Of a DNA stretch of 64,000 bases, positions 48,587 to 59,752 are shown one piece after another; position 1 is the stretch's first letter; every line of letters begins with the position of its first letter. Below the pieces are notes generated by a model. That model did no database searches. It was not told the DNA's origin and saw nothing but the letters and a program-made list of their open reading frames with translations. The stretch lies in the NCBI GenBank assembly GCA_900323505.1, contig OOIN01000007.1:1-64000 (forward strand), in the 5' to 3' direction. Made by a program: the position numbers and the translations under genes. Origin of the DNA: Ustilago trichophora (taxonomy: Eukaryota > Basidiomycota > Ustilaginomycetes > Ustilaginales > Ustilaginaceae).

Positions 48587-51500
48587 ATGCAGCACCACGA
48601 CTACCGCCATGATGCGGAACGACTCCGATCACAAGACAACGGAATCACGTCGCCAGTGCTGGACTCGTTCATGTCTCCCTCGCCATCCCCTTCGCCTGCA
48701 CTTTCGGCCTACTCGTACTCATCTACCTCTAGCGCCGACGAATTCTCCGATCAGGATCCAGACCTGGATGCTCTCTCGCTTGAAGCCATCGAAGAACCAC
48801 AATATCGTCTCAATGACGATGCTCGCACATACTTCCGAGATCAATACGCTCTGGCTCACGGTCTCAACTATTCCGACGTCGATCCTCGACAGTCTGGCTT
48901 GCCCAGCGGTGCGGCAACGCCCGTAGCTTCTCAGTCCTCGGCGTCTCTTCGTTTCATGGACGCAAATCGAACAAACTCGTCCTCTCCAACCGGTGCTGGC
49001 CTATCGGCCTTTTCGTCTCTATATCGGAGCCAGTCGCCCAGGCAGGCGTCTCAAGACTCGACCACGTCCTCGTCCCATCACACTTCCACCGACAAAGATG
49101 CTTCTGTTACCACAACACAGCATCACTCACCGCCAGACTCTGAGGAAGAGCGGATCGATCGTGAAGCCGAGACCGATGGTTTCGATGCGCTTGATGTCGA
49201 CGAAGAAGACATGCATGCAGATGGCATCCCAGCCGCAAGAGGCTGGCGTCTCGATGCTCGTCAGGCAGACACACCACTTTTCCGAGCAAAAGTGCTCCAG
49301 CTGTTTTCCGAACAGCTTCGACTCGCTGGTTGGACCCAGGAGACCGTTGATGCTTCCCTCTGGCCGCTCCATCCGGATCAGCTCAAGCTCAAGCGCATCA
49401 GTGGCGCCTTCACCAACGCCGTCTTCTTCGCTAGCTATCAGCTTCCCGAGTCGTCTCTCGCCAACTTGCCTCCTCCGCCAACGGTTCTCCTCCGCATCTA
49501 TGGCGCCAGCTCAGAAGCCCTTCTCTCCCGACGTGCCGAACTTCTCATCTTGCACACCCTCTCGAGCCTCTACGAGATTGGCCCGCACATTCTTGGCACT
49601 TTTGCAAACGGTCGCGTCGAAGAGTTCTACGACTGCGACCCTATCAAGAAGGAAGGCATGAGAGACTTTGGCGACCGGGAGGCCTACATGCTTCCAGGTG
49701 GCAGTCTTGTTGTCAAGGGCCGCGAGGGTCGTGCTCACTGGGTAGCACGTCGTATGAACGAACTACATTCCGTGCCGCTTGAGGTCATGCGCACCGTCCT
49801 CGAACAAGGCAACTTGCGCGGTCCTAGCGAAAAAGGTTTCGGAAGAGGTATCGAGAATCACATCATGGCCAGCTCGCATCGTCCTCGACGCAAGACCCGA
49901 CAACGCCACGCAGCGAACCAGCCAGACAAGGATGTCGCTTCGCCCCATATCTATGGCCTCGACAGTCGCGGTATCATGCGCGCAAGTCCAGCACCCATGG
50001 GTCCCAACGAGTCCACCCCAGCTGGCGCCATGGACATCCACGGAGGCTACGCATTTGCCCATCGCAACAGCTCTACCGTTTCACTCGATTCGCTGGCCAC
50101 CAGCTACAATTCGCAGTCCAGCTTCTCTGGCGACAGTCCCTCATCGACAGGCGTCACCAGCCCAATTCTTTCCTCTTCCTCAGCCACCGATACGCCCAAT
50201 TCGTACTTCCCTCTGGTCACTAATGGTCCCATGAGTCCGCTCGCCCTCGCTCCCCAAGGACGAGCGTCTCAAAAGCAAAAGTCCTCACGTGGTCCTTACC
50301 CTGGCGTGTGGCGCAGGCTCAAGCGATGGTCGCGCGAGGCTGCTAAAGTGGTCGAACTAGTAGACGGCTTTGCAAAGACCGACAGCGGCGCCAAAGCCAT
50401 CGCCATGTGCTTCTCTGGTCATCCTTCCATTCGTCAGGAGCTCCAAGCCAATTCGAATGCGCTCTCAACAGCCACCATAGGTCCCACGCCTGGTAACCTG
50501 CGCAACACGCTCAGAGCCATCCGTGCAATCGACCTGGTGTCACTGTACCGCGAAGTGGAAGATTTCAAGCGCTTTGTCAGAAAATGGGAGCGACGTGAGG
50601 GTCCCTCGCGACGTGTCTTTGCCCACAATGACGCTCAGTACGGAAACTTGCTCGCCATCAAGCACCTAAACGCTGCCTCTGCCGCTTCAATCGCGCAACC
50701 CGAACAGCGAATGCGGGATGCCAAGTCTCCCTCTGTCGATGCTCCATCCATTCCCGCCGGTATGCCACGTCTGCCCTCGCATGATAGCAGACGCGACAGC
50801 ACCACCTCTCTTGCTGGCTCGCAAAGTCCAATCTCCGTCAGGTCCAAGAGTCGGAGCCGCGCCAACTTCAAAAAACCGCCACCGCTACATCACCGCATCG
50901 TTGTGATCGACTTCGAGTATGCCAGCCCCAATCCACGTGGCTACGACATCGCCAACCACTTCCAAGAATGGCGTGCCGACTATCATCACCCTACCCTTTC
51001 GTGGTCGTTGACGCATCACGGCAGCTACCCGGACGCGCAGCAACGTCGCAAGTGGCTTCGTGCCTACGTCGAGCAAGGCCGACTCCTCCGCATGGGCGGA
51101 CGTGCGTCCAAGGGTGGGCCCGCCGCTCTAGATGTCCCTGGTGATATTTCGTTGCCGCCACCAGTGGCCTCTCTTCAGTACGCTCCATCGGAGACAGCCA
51201 TCAAGGGGCCTATTACCGCAGAAAAGCCGAGCGCACCGGTCACCCCTGGTACAGGAGCTGCACAAGTCGCTGCGCTCGAAAAGTCTTCCGGTGAACGCAA
51301 CCGTCCGTCGCTATCTCAAAACAGCTCGAATGCCTCCACACTGTCCTCGACGATCAGAAGGAGCTCAATGTCAGCTTCCTCGACCGAAAGCCAAGCCAAA
51401 GCGGATAGGACACTGGGTAAAAAGAGCAGCAATGAGTCAATCTCTTCATCGTCGTGGCAAGCACCGCCGTCCGGCTCGCTGCGCGCTGTCAACTCGTCCG

Positions 51501-51904
51501 CTCCCGGTACTCCTGCGAGCTGCCTCGGACCAGCATCTCCGATTATGGACGGATCGGCATCTCCTCAGGTATTGGCACTGGCTTCGTTGGACGCCAGCAT
51601 TGAGAAGGAGATCGACCGTCTTGAGCGAGAAGTGCAGCTGTGGAGCCCGGCCACGCATGCGGTATGGGGTTTGTGGGGAATCGTGTTTGCCAAGGAGGAG
51701 CTTGAAGCTGTGCTCACCAAGGCAAAAGCCGAGGCCGATGGTCAGGCAGTCGAAGAAACGGTACTCAGCGAGATCAGTAGTCAGAACATTCCCTCCGCGG
51801 CATGTGCCGAGACTTTTGACAACTTGCGTTATGCGCTGGGACGCATTGAGCTCTTTCGCCAAGAGTTCCAGCAGCTCAAGAAGCTGGGTATCGACGCCAT
51901 CTGA
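48587..51904 (+). CDS. Choline/ethanolamine kinase, greatly extended
   Basis: 1105 aa, single exon. Kinase marks: the N-lobe ISGAFTNAVFFASY (about 270-283), the Brenner motif HNDAQYGNLL (about 680-689) and the metal-binding IDFEYASPNPRGYDIANHF (about 773). The C-terminal helices resume at WSPATHAVWGLWGIVFA near 1020, the block that closes the choline kinase fold. Yeast Cki1 is 582 aa. The extra length is a Ser-rich N-terminal 250 residues and three disordered inserts (about 430-580, 700-765, 880-1010). It phosphorylates choline or ethanolamine with ATP, the first step of the CDP-choline route; which substrate is preferred cannot be read from the sequence. The inserts are rich in Ser-Pro and Arg-x-x-Ser, so phosphorylation control is plausible. 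Confidence 0.9.
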   Translation: MQHHDYRHDAERLRSQDNGITSPVLDSFMSPSPSPSPALSAYSYSSTSSADEFSDQDPDLDALSLEAIEEPQYRLNDDARTYFRDQYALAHGLNYSDVDPRQSGLPSGAATPVASQSSASLRFMDANRTNSSSPTGAGLSAFSSLYRSQSPRQASQDSTTSSSHHTSTDKDASVTTTQHHSPPDSEEERIDREAETDGFDALDVDEEDMHADGIPAARGWRLDARQADTPLFRAKVLQLFSEQLRLAGWTQETVDASLWPLHPDQLKLKRISGAFTNAVFFASYQLPESSLANLPPPPTVLLRIYGASSEALLSRRAELLILHTLSSLYEIGPHILGTFANGRVEEFYDCDPIKKEGMRDFGDREAYMLPGGSLVVKGREGRAHWVARRMNELHSVPLEVMRTVLEQGNLRGPSEKGFGRGIENHIMASSHRPRRKTRQRHAANQPDKDVASPHIYGLDSRGIMRASPAPMGPNESTPAGAMDIHGGYAFAHRNSSTVSLDSLATSYNSQSSFSGDSPSSTGVTSPILSSSSATDTPNSYFPLVTNGPMSPLALAPQGRASQKQKSSRGPYPGVWRRLKRWSREAAKVVELVDGFAKTDSGAKAIAMCFSGHPSIRQELQANSNALSTATIGPTPGNLRNTLRAIRAIDLVSLYREVEDFKRFVRKWERREGPSRRVFAHNDAQYGNLLAIKHLNAASAASIAQPEQRMRDAKSPSVDAPSIPAGMPRLPSHDSRRDSTTSLAGSQSPISVRSKSRSRANFKKPPPLHHRIVVIDFEYASPNPRGYDIANHFQEWRADYHHPTLSWSLTHHGSYPDAQQRRKWLRAYVEQGRLLRMGGRASKGGPAALDVPGDISLPPPVASLQYAPSETAIKGPITAEKPSAPVTPGTGAAQVAALEKSSGERNRPSLSQNSSNASTLSSTIRRSSMSASSTESQAKADRTLGKKSSNESISSSSWQAPPSGSLRAVNSSAPGTPASCLGPASPIMDGSASPQVLALASLDASIEKEIDRLEREVQLWSPATHAVWGLWGIVFAKEELEAVLTKAKAEADGQAVEETVLSEISSQNIPSAACAETFDNLRYALGRIELFRQEFQQLKKLGIDAI

Positions 51905-52078
51905 AAGCTGCTCTCGACTTTCATCACGCCTCCCTGCCCAACCATGGTGCAGCGAGAGGTGCTGTATCCTGACGCCGTAGTCCTTCGCCCTCATTTTGTT
52001 TGTTATATCATCTGTAATGTTTATTACTGCTGGCATGTTCCGTTCAAATTCTCGCAATTGTTAAGCCTAGATTAGACT

Positions 52079-52157
<79 letters not shown>

Positions 52158-52359
52158 ATTCGGAAAACGGAAATGGTTGTGTATTTAGCTCCACATGGTC
52201 GACACCGTGGATTCCAGGGTTGCTAGACTTGGCTGCGTTGCACCTCTTCGACTCACTCTACCCTACAGGCAGGAATTGCAGCCCTAGCGGCTACACTGCA
52301 CATACCACCGCCATCCTTTGAGTCAGAGCTGTCTCTGCCATATCAAAGAGCTGCCAACC
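51905..52359. other. Intergenic between choline kinase and KIN28 genes
   Basis: About 455 bp in tandem orientation, holding the kinase 3' flank, a T76 homopolymer and the KIN28 upstream region. No gene seen. Confidence 0.6.
52081..52156. repeat. T76 homopolymer
   Basis: Seventy-six uninterrupted T. Length should be treated as approximate because assemblers handle such runs poorly. It lies 177 bp after the choline kinase stop and 204 bp before the KIN28 start. Confidence 0.9.
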
Positions 52360-53618
52360 ATGGAGACCGCAGCAGCTCAAAATCTGGCGATTCGCAACCT
52401 GTACGCAAAGGTTGAAAAGGTGGGCGAGGGTACATATGCATCCGTCTTCTTGGCTCGCAACATTAAGACAGGACAAAAGGTGGCTATAAAGAAGATCAAA
52501 ATTGTCTCGAACGAGAATGGCATGGATGTCACAGCAATAAGGGAAGTCAAGTTCTTGAAAGAACTCAACCATCCCAATGTGATCAAGGTGAGTACACATG
52601 CGCTGGCTCACCGCTTTTACCTAGTGCTACTGCAGTCCATCAGGCAATCAGCTTAACAACAATCTGCCTTACGCACACACACACACACACACACAAACCG
52701 TCTGTTTCACTATCTACCTCGCAGATGGTGGATGTCTTCTCGTCCGGCTCCTCATCTCCGTCGCTCAACCTCGTACTGGAATTCTTGGACACCAATCTTG
52801 AAGCCCTAATCAAGGACAAAGCGCTCATCTTCACACAAGCGGACATCAAGAGCTGGATGGCGATGTTGTGTCGAGGTATGGAATACTGCCACCGTAACTG
52901 GGTGCTGCATCGCGATCTGAAGCCAAACAACTTGCTCATCTCTCCTGAGGGCGAGCTCAAGATTGCCGATTTCGGTCTTGCACGCGAGCATGGCGACCCT
53001 GGTGCACGTATGACCCACCAAGTCGTCACATTATGGTATCGGCCACCGGAGCTGCTTCTTGGATCGCGCGCTTACTCTTCCGGCGTCGACATGTGGAGCG
53101 TTGGCTGCATCTTTGCCGAGCTTATGCTCCGCGTTCCCTACCTACCCGGAGAATCGGATGCCGATCAGCTTGCCACGATCTTCAAAGCACTTGGCACTCC
53201 AACGGACAAGGACTGGCCCAGTCACAAGTCTCTTCCTGACTACACCACCTTCGAGCAACATCCTAAATCCAATCTGGCAGATCTCTTCCTTGCAGCTAGC
53301 CCAGAAGCGCTCGATTTTCTGCAGCGGACGCTCCTGTATGATCCGCTCAAACGACTCAGCGCCAATCAGGCACTTCATCATTCCTACTTTAAGCAGAGCC
53401 CACCGCCAACACCGTTCAAGCAGTTGCCACGCCATCCAACCAAAGCGCTGGACCCCGATGACCCAGCAGCGCATCCACTGCTCTCTGACAGCAAGGAGAA
53501 GAACGAGGCGCGTGAGAAGCAGCAGTCACAATCCCAGGAGAATGGCAAGAAGCGACCTCTCGACGCAAAGGAAATCGAAGAGCGCAAGCGTCTCGCTCGG
53601 AAGCTTGCTTTCCAATAG
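52360..53618 (+). CDS. KIN28: Cyclin-dependent kinase of TFIIH (CDK7/KIN28)
   Basis: Two exons: 52360-52587 and 52725-53618, with a 137-bp intron (GTGAGT...GCAG) that contains a CA repeat. They join in phase 0 to 373 aa. Gly-rich loop GEGTYASV, VAIKKIK lysine, TAIREVKFLKEL in the cyclin-binding helix, HRDLKPNN, DFGLARE, and the T-loop THQVVTLWYRPPELLLG, where THQVVT is typical of CDK7/Kin28 rather than Cdc28 or Pho85. As part of TFIIH with cyclin H and MAT1 it phosphorylates Ser5/7 of the RNA polymerase II tail. The Met at 52360 is chosen because it gives a normal N-terminus just before the Gly loop. The C-terminal 60 residues are charged and longer than in yeast (306 aa). Confidence 0.94.
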
Positions 53619-53620
53619 TG

Positions 53621-54277
53621 TCAGTTTGCGCGACACAAACTGTATTTGTATCTAAGTTCTGAATGCCCAAAGCATCTCATACCCATCTTGTTGGCTCCGT
53701 ACATGACTGCCGTGTGTTGACAGTGAAGAGCAACAGATGATTTCCGGGATCGGAGACGTAACATAGCCGCGGAATAATTCTTCTCGAGAAACGCGACGAT
53801 TCGAGCTCCGTTTTGGGTACCGCTGTCAAGTAGCGTTGGTAGCGTCCGGAGCAGCGCATCCATAAACTCGGACTCGTTCGACGAACAATGTTGCTGTGGA
53901 TCCAACGGTGGAAGAATCACGAGACGTGGATGGGTGCTCAGAAGTTGTGAGAGGGCAGCATGGATATGTTCGTCGGAAAAAGGTTGAGAATCAGGAACCT
54001 GGGAACTTGGGAACATTGACGCTGCCCACGGCCAAATGACCCGTGTCTTGAGAAGATTCAGTATAGCGTTTGGTTGGATCGTCGTGAAGACACAGCTTCC
54101 TGCAACTTGACGATGGGCAGTGGAGGAGCCCGGTACAGCCCATGTGGGCACCTCATACCACGGGCACAGCGTGACATACTGTGACAGATTTGCAAGCCAA
54201 TTGCGTAGCTGCTCATGGCAAATTCTTATTGAATCTGCGGGCCATGAGAGGCGGCTTGCATGGGGCAAGATCAGCAC
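53621..54277 (-). CDS. Hypothetical protein, tail to tail with KIN28
   Basis: 218 aa open frame on the opposite strand; its stop lies 2 bp beyond the KIN28 stop. I do not recognise a family. Composition is normal for a globular protein (WYEVPTW, HPRLVILPPLDPQ, MDALLRTLPTLLDSG), with no signal peptide or membrane segment. The absence of a competing gene on the other strand favours a real gene, though it could be one exon of a longer one reaching towards 54.9 kb, where no further coding block was recognised. The transcripts of this gene and KIN28 must overlap at their 3' ends if both are made. Confidence 0.45.
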   Translation of the reverse strand: MLILPHASRLSWPADSIRICHEQLRNWLANLSQYVTLCPWYEVPTWAVPGSSTAHRQVAGSCVFTTIQPNAILNLLKTRVIWPWAASMFPSSQVPDSQPFSDEHIHAALSQLLSTHPRLVILPPLDPQQHCSSNESEFMDALLRTLPTLLDSGTQNGARIVAFLEKNYSAAMLRLRSRKSSVALHCQHTAVMYGANKMGMRCFGHSELRYKYSLCRAN

Positions 54278-55170
54278 TGCTTTGCACCATCTGGCTCACC
54301 ATTCAATCCGGCTTGGATGATAGCTCTCTACACTCGTCTTCTTCGGTTCCGACGATGGGGCAGTGAGTCGTGCCCAGAGTGCCAGGAGCGAGGGCGGGAA
54401 GCCCCACCTATGTCATCGCACAACTTTTCTTCCAAGGTTCTTGTCGCTAGTAAAGCCTAATGCGACCATTCATCAGCTTCCTTCGGCCGGCAGGGTAACC
54501 TGGGCAGCGAGCCTCTGACAGCTGGTCTCGGAACTGCACCAATACCAACCAGTTGCTTTCCACAGCTGTATTCGACTGTGCATCTCACCCTGTGACAGAC
54601 AGTCGGTGAAGCAAGGCAGACGAAGGTGGAACAGTTTGAATGAGGGTTCGAATCGACAAGGTGCTGCTTATTCCGCTGTTCCTAAGGCCACTTGCAGGGA
54701 ATTGGTCCGTCCCGAATCCCGCCAGAGCCATTCCTCGTCGTGCTAGGCAAACTGTCTCGGAACCGGGGAGGATCCTCTTACCCGGGCTCAATCTCCGCTA
54801 TACCCTAGTTCTTGAAGTGACGGTAATGTGAATGAAGCTTTCTCTGCCCATCTCGCTCTGCTCTCTCACAAGCAAAGGCAATGGTACCTGAAAGACTGTG
54901 GAGTCGTCGTCTGACGGTCAGGCTGTCACGCTCCAACCGGGTTTTGCTTAGTATGCTCTGAGTACCGCAATGATTCTTCAGTATGACGGTTGGATCTGTA
55001 CGGATTCAAACTTACACAGCCATCAAAAGGAAGCAGGATGAAGAGCCGGAAAAATGCATATGAAGTGGTACAAATACAGTACTGTACAGTGAATGCAGAC
55101 GGTGACGTGATACAGCTGGTGCCCTTATGGAAAAACGAATGCGAAATCCTCGAAAGTATGAAAAAAGATC
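54278..55170. other. Intergenic, 0.9 kb
   Basis: No recognisable gene. A TACAGTACTGTACAGT palindrome lies at about 55075-55090, close to the 3' end of the Zn2Cys6 gene. A GGTTCGAATC near 54643 looks like a tRNA T arm, but no tRNA folds around it. Confidence 0.5.
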
Positions 55171-56279
55171 TTAAGCAAGAGCCGCAGCAAGCGTAGGTGG
55201 AGCTACGGCGGACCCAAGCGTGGTGGTAAAGTTGAAGCTCGCGGGCAATGGAAGCAAAAGATGTTCTGGAGAAGAGAAAGCCGGCGATTCAGCCGAAGGA
55301 GCTGGGGCCGCCATCATAGAAAAGTCCTGTGTGGGGCTCGAAGCCATGTGTCCAAACGCAGCGGGAGCCATGCATGGGATGTTGTAAAGCTCGAGACCAC
55401 CGGCAAAGTCATGGAAGTGAATCTGGCCAGACATGCAGTTGTTCTGCTCGAATGTAGTCTGGGGAAATGTAGACGAGAGAGGGGTGTTGAGCTCGGAAAA
55501 GGTCTCGCTCATGGGAGTCAAGAGGGAACCTGAAGACGAAGAGACAGAGAGTGTTGGCGAAGAGAGCGAGGAAGAAAGAGCGGGTGTATAACTCAGAGGC
55601 TCGAGGATCAGCGGCGCTGGGATAGGGTGAGAGAAAGCAGAGATTCCGGTGATGCTTTGAAGCTGGGTGGAACTTTCAGGCGAAGCCACCGAGGCAAAAT
55701 AAGGGTTGCAATCCTGATCCATGGGACTGGAGGTGGACGGGGAAGAGAAGGGGGAGGCAAGCTGCTGCATGTGGGCGTGGGTGGAGTAGACAGCGGGCTG
55801 GGGACTGTAGAAGCCCATCGGATAGGGGACCACGCCCTTGCCGTCAGATGGAGACATGCCGTAGGTAGCAGCGTACATCATCGGGTCAGGCAACTGCCTC
55901 CTTTCCCAGTAGACGCGTGTCTGCTGTCGGCGGTGGATGAGCTGTCGCTTGTAGGAACGTGCCTTGAGCTTCTCATCATCGGGAACAGGCTCGTAGCGGC
56001 ACTTTTGCTCCTTCTCAGCGCAGTGTGCACAGCCATCAAGGTTGCCGTTGCATTTGATTTTTCTGTCGGCAGCAAAGGTGGGAAGTGGATTCACTTTAAC
56101 GTCAGCTCCCTGTGAGGTAGGGATGCGAGCTGAAAACAAGAGACTTACCTTCGGCGGCAGGCGATGCATGCGCGTTGAATGCGGCTTCTTCGCGACATGG
56201 AGACAGGCGATGAGTAGCTCATGTATTCGTGCAGAGACCGCATGTTGGGGTGAGCGTGCATCGTTGGGAGTGACTGCAT
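55171..56279 (-). CDS. Zn2Cys6 fungal transcription factor
   Basis: Two exons: 56279-56149 and 56062-55171, with an 86-bp intron (GTAAGT...CAG) that splits the zinc cluster itself; the join gives 340 aa. The cluster reads C-x2-C-x6-C-x6-C-x2-C-x6-C (from ACIACRRR, across the splice, to QKCRYEP), preceded by basic SRRSRIQR. A short basic linker follows (KARSYKRQLIHRRQQ). The rest (about 110-340) is Ser/Pro/Ala-rich without the usual fungal-specific middle homology domain, so it resembles a short activator. Target genes unknown. It is the last gene before a 6-kb region without recognisable genes. The Met at 56279 is the nearest in frame upstream of the cluster that leaves a modest N-terminus; one further upstream (56426) is possible. 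Confidence 0.85.
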
Positions 56280-58382
56280 TGATGATGTGAATCTTGACGG
56301 AGGAAGATGGTGTCTGATGTAGGTGGGGAGCGCTGATGCGTTGCGGGTGGGATGAGCTAGGAGGATGGTAAGATGGTGGTTTGAGCAGCTGGTTTTATAG
56401 AAATGGAATGGTGTGGATGATATCATGTGTAAGACCCTACGTACACCGAGACGCGGATGAGAGATGCATATACGGGGGCTTCAGTTGCTGCAGCTTTACC
56501 TTGCAAGATCTTGTTTGGCCGCCTGTCATTCATTCCCCACGCTGCTGAACAGGGATGCCGACAAATTAATGAGGGACAGCCCCACACAAAAGTTGACGAG
56601 CCATGGACGACCTACGGAAAAAGAGACCTGGACCGGGAGTAGAAGTGCCTGGCACGCTCAAATGGGGATGGAAAAAGTCTATCCGAGGCAGATAGGCAAT
56701 GATTGTCCGAAATTGATCTCATAGAAGCCGACTCGAACGACCCAAAGACAGCTTTGCTGAGACTGCACAAACAGTAGGATAAAAGCCACGGAAAATAAAG
56801 CAAGACCGGGACGAGGGTCTTGGATCAATTCCGAGGAAGACGAACAGGGGGGACCCGGAAACGAGGGCCACGAGGGCCACGAGGGCGACATACAAGGAAC
56901 GTCGGTGGCTACCACGGGCCGATTGGACGAACCGTGGACGAGCGGAGGATGGAAGAGCTTGCAGGAAAGGGCAGCTCGAGGTCGATGTGAGTACCAGGAT
57001 AAAAGTGAGGCGAAGGAGGAGGACAACAAGAATGGAGGGAAAGAAAATCAAGTACAGTAGCGCGAAGCCAGGATGGGCCGAGCGCGGGACCGCCCAGCAC
57101 CGCCGCTGTTCATGAGCGGGGCAAGGCGAGCCAAACATGGGCGGTGACGGCGTCAAGGCGTCGACAGCGCGAGAAATAGCGCCCAGGAAATACCTGCAGA
57201 AAGAGAGAAGAAAAAAAAAAAAAGAAAAAAAAAACCCCCTGTGCTGTTAAAACAAAAAATAAATAAAAATCGAGTTTGTTCTTCTTACATAGGTTTTCCA
57301 GCCTTGCTGTGGGGCCTGACAAACCAGGGTCAAAGAAGGTACCATAGAAGCACCTCCTCGCTTAGCATGCCTCGGCTAGGTTTGGACGGGTTGGCGACAC
57401 ATCGCTCGCCCTGCGTATTTCTTGTCTCATGGCCTTACGCTTGTGGGATTTTGCATGATTGTAGGTTGTAGATCCGTATGCCATGTTGCACACCGATCAC
57501 GCATCACCAAAGAGAGGGTTCAAGGTACAAGACCCTGACTTGCACCCTTTGCTATCTGCTGGGTCAGAGCTTCTCGCAGCCGAGAGAACGGTCTACCCTA
57601 GGGTAGTTGTCGCTCCACTTCTTCGTTCGTGGTGCTCCGTGCCATGTTGTCGACCATGGCTGAGCCGCAACCGAACAAGGCGAGACTACGTTCGGGCTTT
57701 TGCTGGACATCCGAAATCGCAAAGCTGAGGCTGGAGTCAGTGCAGGCCGAGCGGGGACTCGTCACAGCCCGGTCGCAGGGTTGCTCAGCCTTGGCGAACC
57801 GTGTCCGACTTCGTGACACGGACTCTGGCTGGGACACCTCGACCGCTTTCAACACGGCGATGAGGGCAGTGAACGCAATCCCGCTCCACGAGACTCACCG
57901 GGAGCGAAAGTCGGCGCAAAATTCTGAAGCAGTCTGGCATGATTCGGCTGCATGACTGAGTGCAGTGGCTTTGCTTCGGAAATTCTTGATCACCCTGCTT
58001 TGAACGCAGCAGTCTCATAAACAAGGTCTGGCGGAGTGGCGGAGCACCAAGAGCCACCTGGCAGATTCGGGAACCATCCAAGAGAGACGCTCAGGGGTTT
58101 GTGCAGTAGCACGCCTGAATGTATCCAGGCTCAGGCACACAAAGCAATCAGGTGGGCAAGACGACAGCGCGTGCAACACATGGCCCCTTCGTGGGCGCAT
58201 GCTGAAAGCCTGGCGGACTTACCCTTGCTTCCTCTTTTCAAGGGCTCGAGTAGGTAAGATCGCGAGCAGGTCTCCCGCCGACACTACAGCACCATCCAAG
58301 GCTCAGATGAACAAACGCTATACCGGGGACCATTTGGAAGAGCGGCTGTCTCGATTGTTCCACTCTTATTTACTCTTATTTA

Positions 58383-58385
<3 letters not shown>

Positions 58386-58429
<44 letters not shown>
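58386..58429. repeat. T44 homopolymer
   Basis: Forty-four T, preceded by two TTATTTACTC copies (about 58365-58385). Such a T run beside a short direct repeat could be a retroposed tail on the minus strand or a simple expansion. Confidence 0.85.
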
Positions 58430-59704
58430 CAATTTCAGCTTTCTGCGCTCTGTTCCTGATTTACGGTGGCAATGTGTGCATCATCGCTGTCAAAATCAAG
58501 CTAGCCTTCTTTTGCTTTCGAGAACACACAGACACACAACAACGACTCGCAGACAATACTCATTAGATCGTCTCTGGAGCCGAAGAAAGCTTCCACATGT
58601 CAAGCATGGTAGCTTCGCCTGTTGGGGAGATATTGTACAGCTTGCCGTTGGGCTTTCGAGATTTTGCGAAGAAAGCTGCACCCAGGTGCGCAGTCGTAAC
58701 GGATTAACGCATGTTCGTCTCTCTCGGTGGTATGTCGTGCCGGATTTACCTGCCTTTGGTCTCCAGTTCTTGAAATGGTCTTGGAGACCTCTTGTCAAGG
58801 TGACCGCCCAACAAAAAGACGCTGGTAGAGTGCCAGAACAAGCGACGACGACCTTCTTGGCACGCCTGCAAGCTCAGCGCTACTTGGTCGGTTTTCAGAG
58901 GGATGAAGCGAGCACGCTGATCACATGAGGCACTGAGATATCGCCGAGCAAGACACGGGAGGTCCCTTTCGTCTGACATCTGCTTTGGCGATGATGTCAG
59001 CTACACAAAGGCCCATGCCTCCAGTTGAGAAACAGTAGAAAGGATCCTGGAAGGTTTCTGGCGACGACTCGAACCCCCTTTCTTTCGCGTCAAAGCTGCT
59101 CCAAAATCTCGCGTGGCAAGCCAAGGGCCACGGCGACGAAAGGTTGACGAATTGCTCGCCGCCGCAATATCGTCAATAGTAATGTTCAGAGCATGTGTAG
59201 CACGGAGCCGACCATGGTCGACCGCGGAATTGAGATGCTGTGACGCTGGAAGAATCGAGCAGTGGGTCTCGGCTCAGACAGGCACGCAACAATTTTCGCT
59301 TGGTAGATGTGGTCAAAGATCAAGCTCGGATTGCGGACAACAGGGGAAGATGTGCACACGTTGAAAGGTAAGGCGGCCGTGCGGGTTCTGAGACTTGGAA
59401 ACGCAGGTCATAGCAGAAGCAAAGTTTAGGTACGCCCTTGCATGGGCGGAGAGAACCTCGGGGCCGTAAGGGTCTCAGAGGGGAAGGCAAGGGTAGCATG
59501 GCGGCGGTCATCATATTGGCTGCGCCTATGAAGGGCGTGCGTGTTTGCCAAAGGCAGCCGTACAGAGAACCATGTCGACGGAGACGAAATAGTGCTCTCT
59601 TGGAACGGTCAAGTCTGGAGCCAAGCGAACTTGCTCGTCAAGCGTACCCGCGGGATCATGCATACAACAGATGATGGCCTTTGGCAAGGCGAATCCCCAC
59701 AAAG

Positions 59705-59752
59705 AATGAAAATAAAAATGAAAATGAAGAGGAAAATGAAAATGAAAATGTT
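59705..59752. repeat. Degenerate (GAAAAT)n tract
   Basis: Roughly eight imperfect GAAAAT units (AATGAAAATAAAAATGAAAA type) in otherwise mixed sequence. Confidence 0.75.

Noticed and set aside
54630..54665. Possible tRNA (GGTTCGAATC T-arm-like sequence)
   Set aside because: No matching D arm, anticodon stem or acceptor stem can be formed around it on the plus strand.
59060..59090. Possible minus-strand tRNA (GGTTCGAGTC)
   Set aside because: The bases on either side of the loop do not pair as a T stem, and no other arms are present.
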